From JAHIKV01 sp963733145 (GTDB lineage Bacteria; Planctomycetota; Planctomycetia; Pirellulales; Thermoguttaceae), in assembly GCA_963733145.1 (NCBI GenBank), contig CAVTCJ010000013.1:62001-126000 (forward strand): a stretch of 64,000 bases of DNA, given 5' to 3'. Positions 39,013-46,058 of this stretch are shown piece by piece (within the stretch, counting starts at the first letter, position 1; the number at the start of each line of letters is the position of its first letter). The position numbers and the translations under genes were made by a program. A model generated the notes under the pieces. That model had not been told where the DNA came from. It did not search any database and saw only the letters and a list, made by a program, of their open reading frames with translations.

Positions 39013-39667
39013 CGGTCTGCTCCTCGCTGTATTGGCCTTGGTTGATCCACACTTGTATGCCGATATGTCCTTGGGCGATCAGGGCTTCGGTGAAGCCGTA
39101 ATCGATTTTCGCCTGCAGGGTGCTCAGCGGGATGGAGCCGGCGATTTGTTTCTCGCGGCGCGACATTTCCGCTCCGCCCAAGCGGCCGGACAGTTGAATT
39201 TTGATCCCCTTCGCTCCCGCCTCCATCGATTGCTCGAGCGACCGTTTCATGGTCCGCCGGAAGCCGGACCGCTTCTCCAACTGCTCGGAGATGTCCTCGG
39301 CCACCAGTTGGGCCACCAGTTCGGGGCGATTGATCTCCTCGATCTTGATGTTGATCCGCCGTCCGGTCTTCTCCTGCAACTCTTTCTGCAACTCTTCGAC
39401 CCGCTCGCCCTTGCGGCCGATCAAAATCCCCGGCCGGGCCGAGAACAACACCACCTTGACTTCGTCGCGGGTGCGCTCGATCTCGATCTTGGCGATCGCC
39501 GGATACAACGCCTTGCCGAATTTGTCCTTGCGGCCCTTGACGTAGTTGCGGATTTTCTGGTCTTCGATCAGCAAATCGGCGAACTCCTGCTTCGAGGCGT
39601 ACCAGCGACTCTTCCAGCCGGTCATAATGCCGGTGCGAAATCCGACGGGATTGACTTTTTGGCCCAT
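38951..39667 (-). CDS. rpsC: Ribosomal protein S3
   Basis: S3 lies at the mRNA entry of the 30S head. It begins MGQKVNPVGFRTGIMTGWKS, has the KH-domain SARPGILIGRKGERVEELQK and the C-terminal GAKGIKIQLSGRLGGAEMSR. The last 20 residues (DGADAKTGQAPKKSKRTYKR) are a basic tail encoded over the start of rplP. Confidence 0.96.
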   Translation of the reverse strand: MGQKVNPVGFRTGIMTGWKSRWYASKQEFADLLIEDQKIRNYVKGRKDKFGKALYPAIAKIEIERTRDEVKVVLFSARPGILIGRKGERVEELQKELQEKTGRRINIKIEEINRPELVAQLVAEDISEQLEKRSGFRRTMKRSLEQSMEAGAKGIKIQLSGRLGGAEMSRREKQIAGSIPLSTLQAKIDYGFTEALIAQGHIGIQVWINQGQYSEEQTDGADAKTGQAPKKSKRTYKR

Positions 39668-39670
39668 GTG

Positions 39671-39997
39671 CTATTCCAATGCCACGTGGATGTGCGAAAA
39701 ACGTTTTTTAATAACCGAGGCCATGCCGCGGGCATGGGGCCGCATCCGCTTGATCATCGGCCCGCCGTCTATCCGGCAATCGACCACCACCAGGTGATGA
39801 AGGTTCTGTGCCCGGCGGTCCTCGGCGTTGCTCAGCGCGCTGTGGAGCACTTTTTCCAGCATCCGCGCCCCGCGGTGCGGCTGGAACTTGAGGATGTCCA
39901 GGGCGTCGTCGGCCAGCTTGCCGCGAATCAAGTCGGCCAGCGGGCGCACCTTTTGGGCGCTGATCCGCGCGAATCTGTGTGTCGCCTCGTAAGCCAT
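39671..39997 (-). CDS. rplV: Ribosomal protein L22
   Basis: L22 lines the peptide exit tunnel. MAYEATHRFARISAQKVRPL, LADLIRGKLADDALDILKF and the hairpin tip VDGG-like region RIDGGPMIKRMRPHARGMAS are present. The ATG at 39997 is preferred over a GTG nine bases upstream because AGGTG lies about six bases ahead of it. Confidence 0.95.
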   Translation of the reverse strand: MAYEATHRFARISAQKVRPLADLIRGKLADDALDILKFQPHRGARMLEKVLHSALSNAEDRRAQNLHHLVVVDCRIDGGPMIKRMRPHARGMASVIKKRFSHIHVALE

Positions 39998-40006
39998 CGT
40001 GAGCAC

Positions 40007-40276
40007 CTATCGCTTGCCTTTGCCGCCGTGACCGCGGAACGTCCGCGTGGGGGCGAATTCTCCCAACCGGTGCCCGACCATCTCCTCGGTCACGAACACC
40101 TTGATATGCACCTTGCCGTTATGCACCATAAACGTGTGCCCGACGAACTCCGGCACGATCGTGCAGGCGCGGGCCCAGGTCTTGATCGGCTCCTTCGTAC
40201 CCACGTCGTTCTGCTTCTGGACCTTCAGATACAGCTTGGGGTTGACGAACGGCCCTTTCTTCAGTGATCTTCCCAT
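40007..40276 (-). CDS. rpsS: Ribosomal protein S19
   Basis: An 89-residue S19 of the 30S head. MGRSLKKGPFVNPKLYLKV, RACTIVPEFVGHTFMVHNGK and KVFVTEEMVGHRLGEFAPTR are family marks. It sits between rplB and rplV as in the S10 operon. Confidence 0.96.
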   Translation of the reverse strand: MGRSLKKGPFVNPKLYLKVQKQNDVGTKEPIKTWARACTIVPEFVGHTFMVHNGKVHIKVFVTEEMVGHRLGEFAPTRTFRGHGGKGKR

Positions 40277-40278
40277 AA

Positions 40279-40366
40279 TGTCAGTATTCAGTCTTCAGTT
40301 GTCAGTTATCAGTTTTCAGCCGGTCAGACAAAAACCGATAACTGAAAACTAAAAACTGAAAACTCT
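40279..40366. repeat. Word-repeat foldback spacer (rpsS-rplB)
   Basis: GTCAGTATTCAGTCTTCAGT and TGTCAGTTATCAGTTTTCAG face CGATAACTGAAAACTAAAAA and CTGAAAACT. Confidence 0.9.
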
Positions 40367-40368
40367 AT

Positions 40369-41223
40369 TTAATTTTCAACTGTCCATACCGCCGCGACTT
40401 TCGCCGGCGGACAATCGCCTTGTTCGAGAACTTCTTTCGTTTTCGGGTGCTGCCGCCCTTGGCTGAGCTTGCCGGTGGGGCTGACCGGGTGTCGGCCGCC
40501 CTTGGTGCGGCCCTCGCCGCCGCCGTGGGGATGATCGATGGGGTTCATGGCGGTGCCGCGGACGTGTGGCCGACGGCCCAGCCACCGCTTCCGCCCCGCC
40601 TTGCCGAGGACAATGCCGCTATGGTCCGAATTGCCGACCACGCCGATCGTTGCCCGACACGCGGCGGGCACGCGGCGAATCTCCCCGCTGGGGAGGTTGA
40701 TCTGGGCCCAATCGGCGTCGCGGGCGGCCAGCGACGCACGGATGCCGGCCGAACGGCACAACACGCCGCCTCTGCCCGGCAGCAACTCGACGTTATGCAC
40801 GTCCGTGCCCTGCGGAATGGCCGAGAGCGGAAGGCAATTGCCCACCGCCACCGGGGCGTCCTTGCCGCTGAGCACCTTGGCGCCCACTTTCAACCCCTCA
40901 GGCGCGAGGATATATCGCTTTTCGCCGTCGACGTAGTGCAACAGGGCGATCCGGGCGCTGCGGTTGGGATCGTACTGGATCGAATCGACCACGGCCGGGA
41001 TTCCGTCCTTCTCGCGGCGAAAGTCGATCAGCCGCAACTTCCGCTTATGACCGCCGCCGCGATGCCGGGCGGTGATCTTGCCCTGGTTGTTCCGCCCGCC
41101 CTTCCGCCGCTTCGTCTTCAGCAGAGCCTTCACCGGCTCGGCGCCGGGGGTCAACTCGGCGAAGTCGCTCACCGACGCGCCGCGGCGGCCCGGACTGGTC
41201 GGTTTGTATTTTCTAATTCCCAT
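40369..41223 (-). CDS. rplB: Ribosomal protein L2
   Basis: L2 is needed for subunit association and peptidyl transfer. The 284-residue protein starts MGIRKYKPTSPGRRGASVSD, has GRNNQGKITARHRGGGHKRK, and the catalytic-site region NPIDHPHGGGEGRTKGGRHP with the conserved His. Upstream in-frame residues are not L2-like. The C-terminal end is slightly atypical (LEQGDCPPAKVAAVWTVEN) and may be extended. Confidence 0.96.
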   Translation of the reverse strand: MGIRKYKPTSPGRRGASVSDFAELTPGAEPVKALLKTKRRKGGRNNQGKITARHRGGGHKRKLRLIDFRREKDGIPAVVDSIQYDPNRSARIALLHYVDGEKRYILAPEGLKVGAKVLSGKDAPVAVGNCLPLSAIPQGTDVHNVELLPGRGGVLCRSAGIRASLAARDADWAQINLPSGEIRRVPAACRATIGVVGNSDHSGIVLGKAGRKRWLGRRPHVRGTAMNPIDHPHGGGEGRTKGGRHPVSPTGKLSQGRQHPKTKEVLEQGDCPPAKVAAVWTVEN

Positions 41224-41298
41224 GGTTCTTTTGTTGGCTCTTCGTTTCCACCGACGACGGCACGGCGTTCGCACCACCTCCGCCAGTCGCGGCGTTTG

Positions 41299-41652
41299 CT
41301 ATCGCCCACCTATCTTCTTTGCAAAAAACCTCCTGCCGGGACCCAGCCAAAACGACAGAGCCCATATCATGCCAAGCCCGAAACCGGTCAGCGAGCCAAG
41401 GTCGTAGCCAATCTTATCGGCAAACTCTTCTGTGGTCAGAGTCGCCGTACCCGGTGCGTTATGTGGCCGCCCTGCTTGTCCGGGAGTCTGTGGAACCGGC
41501 GCGTTCGGCAAATTTCTTGCGAACGGCGGCTCTCCAGGCTGTGTGTGATCTTTATCGTGCGACACGATGGCAATGTATACTACTACGCCAAAAACCAGGA
41601 CGACGGCGATCCAGCCGGCGGAGAGCAGCAAAGCGCGTTTATGCCAGCTCAT
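41299..41652 (-). CDS. Small membrane protein inside the S10 operon
   Basis: A 117-residue protein that I do not recognise. It has an N-terminal membrane segment (ALLLSAGWIAVVLVFGVVVYI), a proline-rich middle (PNAPVPQTPGQAGRPHNAPG) and a second hydrophobic segment near the end (LTGFGLGMIWALSFWL). The ATG at 41652 has AAGGA five to six bases upstream. It lies between rplW and rplB, in the same direction, where no extra gene is usually found. It may be co-transcribed with the ribosomal genes. Confidence 0.65.
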   Translation of the reverse strand: MSWHKRALLLSAGWIAVVLVFGVVVYIAIVSHDKDHTQPGEPPFARNLPNAPVPQTPGQAGRPHNAPGTATLTTEEFADKIGYDLGSLTGFGLGMIWALSFWLGPGRRFFAKKIGGR

Positions 41653-41689
41653 TTCCACGTCCTTCGTTCTGCGGCGCGAGATTTAATCT

Positions 41690-42001
41690 CTAGAAGAAAT
41701 TGATCCTATGTTCCGGGTCCAATGTTACAATCGCTTTTTTCCAGGCGTTGGTGGTTCCCTGACGGAAACGGGCGCGGCGGGGCTTGCCCTTGCGGTTCTG
41801 GATGTTCACCCGCACCACCCGCACGTCGAACAACTCCTCGATGGCCCGGCGAATGTCCTCTTTGCCCGCCATCCGGCTCACCTCGAAGGCGTAGGAGTTG
41901 CAGCGTTCGGCCTTGTGCATCCCCTTTTCGGTCACCAGCGGCCGCAGGATGATCTGGTGCGGCTGCAAGTCCAGGGCGGTTTTTGTGGCGTCTCGGGCCA
42001 T
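41690..42001 (-). CDS. rplW: Ribosomal protein L23
   Basis: L23 at the tunnel exit docks trigger factor. It has LQPHQIILRPLVTEKGMHKA, YAFEVSRMAGKEDIRRAIEE and VNIQNRKGKPRRARFRQG with KKAIVTLDPEHRINFF. The 103-residue length is normal. Confidence 0.95.
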   Translation of the reverse strand: MARDATKTALDLQPHQIILRPLVTEKGMHKAERCNSYAFEVSRMAGKEDIRRAIEELFDVRVVRVNIQNRKGKPRRARFRQGTTNAWKKAIVTLDPEHRINFF

Positions 42002-42021
42002 CGTCTAAGTCCTCGTATATC

Positions 42022-42085
42022 GGGCGCGACCACCGGTCGCGGCTTTATATCCATCTTCGCGACCACCGGTCGCGGCTTTATTGTT
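42022..42085. repeat. Tandem short hairpin repeat (rplW-rplD spacer)
   Basis: Two copies of GCGACCACCGGTCGCGGCTT, each a small hairpin (GCGACC/GGTCGC), 36 bases apart, run up to the rplD stop codon. GGCGAGACCTTCAGTCTCGG follows inside rplD. Confidence 0.8.
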
Positions 42086-42773
42086 CTCCGGCGAGACCTT
42101 CAGTCTCGGATTCAACTTCCGCTTGCGGTCTCGCATCCTCCTTTTCGCCTGTCGCGGTCTTCTGGATGGCGTCCAACGCGGAGGCCGTCATCAGCAGCCG
42201 CTTCGGCGCGAGCACGTTCAACGCGTTCAACTCCGACACCGGCGAAACCGACACGCCCTCCAGGTTGCGAAGGCTCTTGTACACGTTTATGTCGTAATCG
42301 GGCAAAGCCACCAGCACGGTCGTTTCGCCCAGTTTCAAGGCTTTCAGGATCGAGGCCGCTTCCCGCGTCCGCGGCTGCTCGAAAACCAGCCGGTCGATCA
42401 GCGTGACCTCGTCGTCGGCGATGCGGGAGGCCAGCGCCATCCGCGTGGCCAGGCGGAGGGCCTTCTTCGGCAGCCGGTAGGACCAGTCGCGGGGCTGCCG
42501 GGCGTGGATGTGCCCGCCGCCCCGTCGAACGCCGCTGCGGCGCGTGCCGGCCCGCGCGTTGCCCGTCCCCTTCTGGCGGTACATCTTTTTCGATGACCCG
42601 GCGACCTCCGAGCGGGTCTTGGTCTTCGCCGAGCCTTGACGCAAGTTGGTCTGGTACATCACCACGGCGTCGTGCAGCAACTGCTTGCTGATCCGCGGGG
42701 CCAGCCGCTCGGGGTCGATCTCATACTTGCCGACCTCGGCGCCGGTGCGATCGTATATCGGTAAAGTGACCAT
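42078..42773 (-). CDS. rplD: Ribosomal protein L4
   Basis: L4 lines the tunnel. Its extended loop is RQGSAKTKTRSEVAGSSKKM and YRQKGTGNARAGTRRSGVRR, followed by GGGHIHARQPRDWSYRLPKK. The ATG at 42773 (MVTLPIYDRTG) is the family start; an upstream TTG would add 11 residues. The C-terminal 25 residues are acidic and overlap short repeats, including a diverged family F unit at 42119, so the end may be recent. Confidence 0.94.
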   Translation of the reverse strand: MVTLPIYDRTGAEVGKYEIDPERLAPRISKQLLHDAVVMYQTNLRQGSAKTKTRSEVAGSSKKMYRQKGTGNARAGTRRSGVRRGGGHIHARQPRDWSYRLPKKALRLATRMALASRIADDEVTLIDRLVFEQPRTREAASILKALKLGETTVLVALPDYDINVYKSLRNLEGVSVSPVSELNALNVLAPKRLLMTASALDAIQKTATGEKEDARPQAEVESETEGLAGEQ

Positions 42774-42833
42774 TTTGCGTACCGTCTCGCGTTCTTTCGG
42801 ATTCAAAACGCCGCTGGGACGCGGCGGTTAAAC

Positions 42834-43520
42834 CTACATCTTGTTCGTCTTGCTAATCATCACATAGCCGCCGTTCGGGCCGGGGACCGCGCCGAGGACG
42901 ATCAGCAGGTTGTTTTCCACGTCCACGCGGGCGACTTTCAGATTCCGGGCGGTGCGGCGGACGGCGCCGAAGCGGCCCGCCATCCGCCGGCCCTTGAATA
43001 TATGGTGCGGATCGGTGTTGCAGCCGGTCGAGCCGGGGTGCCGATGGACCTTCTTCACGCCGTGCGAGGCCCGCTGCCCGTGGAAACCGTGCCGTTTCAT
43101 CACGCCGGCGGTGCCGTGGCCCTTGCTGGTGCCGACGATGTCGACGGCCTTGATTTCCGTGAAGACGTCGACCTTGAGTTCCTGGCCGACTTCGAGACCG
43201 TCGGTCGTGCCGCGAAACTCGCGCACAAAGCGTTTCGGCTCGCAATCGGGCTTCGGCGTAGGCTCCAGGCCGGCGGCGGCGCGGCGTTTCTGCCGCTTGC
43301 TGTCGAGTTTGGCGACGTGTCCGCGGACGGAACGGGAGGCAAGGCGGCGCGGTTTGTCGAGGAAGCCCAACTGAACGGCTTCGTAACCGTCGCGATCCAC
43401 GGAGCGCAATTGAAGGACGTGGCAAGGGCCGGCCTGAATTACGGTCGCCGGGATCACCTGGCCTACGGAATCGTATATTTGCGTCATCCCGACCTTGCGG
43501 CCGAGCAATCCTGCTACCAT
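42834..43520 (-). CDS. rplC: Ribosomal protein L3
   Basis: L3 starts 50S assembly. MVAGLLGRKVGMTQIYDSVG at the start, GTSKGHGTAGVMKRHGFHGQ and RASHGVKKVHRHPGSTGCNT in the loop to the peptidyl transferase centre are clear. An insert of about 25 basic residues (DSKRQKRRAAAGLEPTPKPD) lies in the outer domain. Confidence 0.95.
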   Translation of the reverse strand: MVAGLLGRKVGMTQIYDSVGQVIPATVIQAGPCHVLQLRSVDRDGYEAVQLGFLDKPRRLASRSVRGHVAKLDSKRQKRRAAAGLEPTPKPDCEPKRFVREFRGTTDGLEVGQELKVDVFTEIKAVDIVGTSKGHGTAGVMKRHGFHGQRASHGVKKVHRHPGSTGCNTDPHHIFKGRRMAGRFGAVRRTARNLKVARVDVENNLLIVLGAVPGPNGGYVMISKTNKM

Positions 43521-43612
43521 GGCTCGCTGCCTTTGCGCTACGTCGCCGACGGGAACGGCCGACCCACGGCCGGCATTACCCCTCGAGCTTCCGTTTCATA
43601 GTGTTATATCCG

Positions 43613-43942
43613 CTAATGACTGCTGGTGGCCTTGATCTTGATGTCCACGCCCGCCGGCAGGCTCAACTTGTTGAGCGCCTCGATGGTCTTCGCCGTGGCC
43701 TGCATGATGTCGATCAGCCGCTTGTGCGTGCGGATCTCAAATTGCTGGCGGGCCTTCTTGTCCACGTGCGGACTGGACTGGACCGTGTATCGCTCGATGC
43801 GCGTCGGCAGCGGAATCGGACCGTGGACCACCGAACCCGTCCGCTTCGCCGTATCCACGATGTCCATCGCGCTCTGATCCAAAATCGCGTGATCGTACGC
43901 TTCCATCCGAATACGAATTACTTCGCTGGTCTGACCGGCCAC
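43613..43942 (-). CDS. rpsJ: Ribosomal protein S10
   Basis: The first gene of the operon. S10 acts in the 30S subunit and in antitermination with NusB. It has IRIRMEAYDHAILDQSAMDI, VHGPIPLPTRIERYTVQSSP and HVDKKARQQFEIRTHKRLID. Translation starts at GTG 43942 behind CGGAGGA. The conserved SPHVDKKARQQFE loop confirms the frame. Confidence 0.96.
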   Translation of the reverse strand: MAGQTSEVIRIRMEAYDHAILDQSAMDIVDTAKRTGSVVHGPIPLPTRIERYTVQSSPHVDKKARQQFEIRTHKRLIDIMQATAKTIEALNKLSLPAGVDIKIKATSSH

Positions 43943-44011
43943 GGAAGTCCTCCGGGTAATTCAACTGCCGACTTGCCAAGCAACACTCCGCCAAATGGCG
44001 GAAAACTACAG

Positions 44012-44040
44012 ATACTATCATTGTCGGCCAAAGCCGTCAA
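44012..44040 (-). promoter_or_regulatory. Sigma-70 promoter of the S10 operon
   Basis: On the minus strand TTGACG (44040-44035) and TAGTAT (44017-44012) are 17 bases apart, giving a leader of about 65 bases before rpsJ. It faces away from the DUF4160 promoter. Confidence 0.65.
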
Positions 44041-44217
44041 TGGCCCGTCCCGGAAAAATTCCAGTAATTTCGCAAGCGGCCCGATTTTTGCACCCCACCA
44101 CCGGATAACTTTGCGAGGGTTGGCTAAATTATCAAGAATGCCCTCCCAACGAAGGCGGGAACTTAAATCGACCGGCGGTGAACGACTTGATTTCGGTTAC
44201 TAATAATCGCCCGGCAA

Positions 44218-44245
44218 TTGACTCTCCCCCTGATCGTGGTATAAT
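44218..44245 (+). promoter_or_regulatory. Near-consensus sigma-70 promoter of the DUF4160/DUF2442 pair
   Basis: TTGACT and a perfect TATAAT are 16 bases apart. The start codon at 44271 follows within 26 bases and has TAGGAGG ahead of it. This is the best match to the consensus in the window. Confidence 0.8.
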
Positions 44246-44270
44246 TGATGTAGCATTAGGAGGTAAGTCC

Positions 44271-44519
44271 ATGCCTGTGATTTCGCGATTTTACGGCATC
44301 GTAATTAAGATGTACTTTAGCGAGCATGGAGTGCCTCACTTCCATGCGGTGTACGGAGAATTTAATGGTGTATTCGACATCAAGACGCTTGAGATGATCG
44401 AGGGCGACCTCCCTCGCCGAGCCAGAAAACTGGTCAAGGATTGGGCACAACCGTATCGTGAGGAACTGGCAAAAATGTGGAAGAAAAGAGAATACAAGCA
44501 ACTTCCAGGTCTTGAGTGA
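44271..44519 (+). CDS. DUF4160 protein
   Basis: An 82-residue protein of the DUF4160 family: MPVISRFYGIVIKMYFSEHG, VPHFHAVYGEFNGVFDIKTL and the end LAKMWKKREYKQLPGLE. The family nearly always pairs with DUF2442, as here, and the pair has been proposed to act as a toxin-antitoxin or regulatory unit. No activity is established. The ATG at 44271 follows TAGGAGGTAAGTCC. The stop overlaps the next ATG by one base. Confidence 0.85.
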   Translation: MPVISRFYGIVIKMYFSEHGVPHFHAVYGEFNGVFDIKTLEMIEGDLPRRARKLVKDWAQPYREELAKMWKKREYKQLPGLE

Positions 44520-44776
44520 TGAAAACTATCGTCTATCCCAAAATCGAAGCAATTAAACCTCTGCCGGGCAAGAAGCTGCTGACACGCTTCGCCGGCGGTG
44601 AAGAAAAGGTTTACGACTGTCGTCCGCTGCTCGACAGAGAGCCTTTTTCCGCACTGGAGAATGAATCGCTCTTCCGCCAAGTCAAGGTCGACGTGGGCGG
44701 ATACGGCGTTTCCTGGAACGATCGCATCGATCTGAGCGAATCGGAGTTGTGGCTCAACGGGAAGCAAAGACGCTGA
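44519..44776 (+). CDS. DUF2442 protein
   Basis: An 85-residue protein of the DUF2442 family: IEAIKPLPGKKLLTRFAGGE, YDCRPLLDREPFSALENESL and VDVGGYGVSWNDRIDLSESE. The motif WNDRIDLSESELW near the end is diagnostic. It is coupled to the DUF4160 gene. A second, frameshifted DUF2442 gene lies at 54190. The stop at 44776 is only ten bases from the convergent hypE stop. Confidence 0.85.
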   Translation: MKTIVYPKIEAIKPLPGKKLLTRFAGGEEKVYDCRPLLDREPFSALENESLFRQVKVDVGGYGVSWNDRIDLSESELWLNGKQRR

Positions 44777-44785
44777 ACGGTTGCC

Positions 44786-45943
44786 TCAGCAGATCCGCGG
44801 CATCTGCTCGCCGGAAAGGAGATCGAGTATCCGCCCCGGACCGAACGAGCCGCGAAGCTCGACCAGTCCGGCGTGGGCGGACTTGACAACTCCGATCCGG
44901 CCCGGACCGGTCGTGGGGACTGTCCCGATATTCGTGCCAACGAAAATGGGACTGTCCCCTTTGACCTCGGCGAGATGGGCCTGCATCGCAGCCAACACCT
45001 GCTCGGCCGCCTCCGGCGCGACGAACGCGACCAGCCGCCCCTCGTTGGCCACGTAAAACGGATCGAGGCCCAGCAGCTCGCAGGCCGACGCGACCGGCTC
45101 GATCACCGGCACGGCCGCCTCGTCGATCTCGATGCCGACCCGCGCGTCCCCGGCGATTTCGTTCAGCGCCGCGGCCAGTCCCCCGCGCGTAAGGTCGCGT
45201 AGGCAATGGACTTGCGTTCCGGCGGCGGCGAGCATCGCCGCGACCAGCCCGGCCAGCGGGGCGCAGTCGCTCTTCAGTTCCGTCTCGAATTGCAGCCCCT
45301 CGCGGACCGACATCACGGCCATGCCGTGCCGGCCGATGTCGCCGCTCAGCAGGATTACGTCGCCGGGCCGCACCCGCTCGGGCGAAATCTCGATTCCCTC
45401 CGGCACCCAGCCGATGCCCGCGGTGTTGATGTAGACGCCGTCACACTTGCCGCGATCGACCACTTTCGTGTCGCCGGTGACGATCCGCACTCCGGCCGCC
45501 CGCGCGGCGGCGGCCATCGAGGCCACGATCCGGCGGAGTTGGTCGAAGGGAAAACCCTCTTCCAGAATGAAGCCCGCGCTGAGCCAGGCGGGCACGGCCC
45601 CGGCCATCGCCAGATCGTTCACCGTTCCGTATACGGCCAGTTCGCCGATGTCGCCGCCGGGGAAGAAGAGCGGCTTGACGACGAAGCTGTCGGTGGTGAA
45701 GGCCAGCCGCGCGCCGGCCGCCGGCAGCACGGCGGCGTCGTGCGGGGGTTTAGCCGCCGCGTCCACGCGGCGCGTGGCTGTAGGGCTGGCCGCTTCAGCG
45801 GCCAGTCGTTCCGCCCCGAACGCCGCCAAAAACACCTCGTCGATCAGCTTTTTCATCAACCGCCCCCCGCCGCCGTGGGCGAGTTGCACGGTCGCATGTT
45901 CGCCGATCGGCACGGGACAGTTCAGGGTGAAGTCGTCGTTCAT
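44786..45943 (-). CDS. hypE: Hydrogenase maturation protein HypE, with two in-frame repeat inserts
   Basis: HypE receives carbamoyl from HypF on its C-terminal cysteine and dehydrates it to cyanide, the ligand for the NiFe active site. The protein ends EQMPRIC, with the required terminal Cys. The ATP-binding core is LAHGGGGRLMKKLI, LAFTTDSFVVKPLFFPGGDI and LAVYGTVNDLAMAGAVP. Two stretches are repeat-encoded but in frame: about 25 residues after FGAERLAAEAASPTATRRVD (45753-45806) and KGDSPIFVGTNIGTVPTTGP (44914-44960). The ATG is followed upstream by a family F repeat. Confidence 0.9.
   Translation of the reverse strand: MNDDFTLNCPVPIGEHATVQLAHGGGGRLMKKLIDEVFLAAFGAERLAAEAASPTATRRVDAAAKPPHDAAVLPAAGARLAFTTDSFVVKPLFFPGGDIGELAVYGTVNDLAMAGAVPAWLSAGFILEEGFPFDQLRRIVASMAAAARAAGVRIVTGDTKVVDRGKCDGVYINTAGIGWVPEGIEISPERVRPGDVILLSGDIGRHGMAVMSVREGLQFETELKSDCAPLAGLVAAMLAAAGTQVHCLRDLTRGGLAAALNEIAGDARVGIEIDEAAVPVIEPVASACELLGLDPFYVANEGRLVAFVAPEAAEQVLAAMQAHLAEVKGDSPIFVGTNIGTVPTTGPGRIGVVKSAHAGLVELRGSFGPGRILDLLSGEQMPRIC
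44914..44960. repeat. Family C unit inside hypE
   Basis: GTGGGGACTGTCCCGATATT and AATGGGACTGTCCCCTT face each other. It keeps the hypE frame open. Confidence 0.8.
45753..45806. repeat. Two short hairpins inside hypE
   Basis: GCCGCGTCCACGCGGCGCGT and GGCTGGCCGCTTCAGCGGCC lie side by side. The second also occurs in hypF at 49321 and, shortened, at 49371. Both are translated in frame. Confidence 0.75.
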
Positions 45944-46058
45944 CTGCGAAACCGCAAGCGGTTGTCAGGATGTTGTCGATAGTTTCGGCCGCTCTCAAAA
46001 CAACACTGACGCGGGAGCGTCCGGGCAGTATGTTCCCAAGCGGAGCTTGGGAACAAGG

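Noticed and set aside
41299..41652. SecE or another Sec subunit in the ribosomal operon
   Set aside because: The two-helix pattern with a proline-rich centre and no SecE motif does not match, so it is left unnamed.
44786..45943. Selenophosphate synthetase or thiamine phosphate kinase instead of HypE
   Set aside because: The fold is shared, but the C-terminal PRIC and the hyp neighbours identify HypE.
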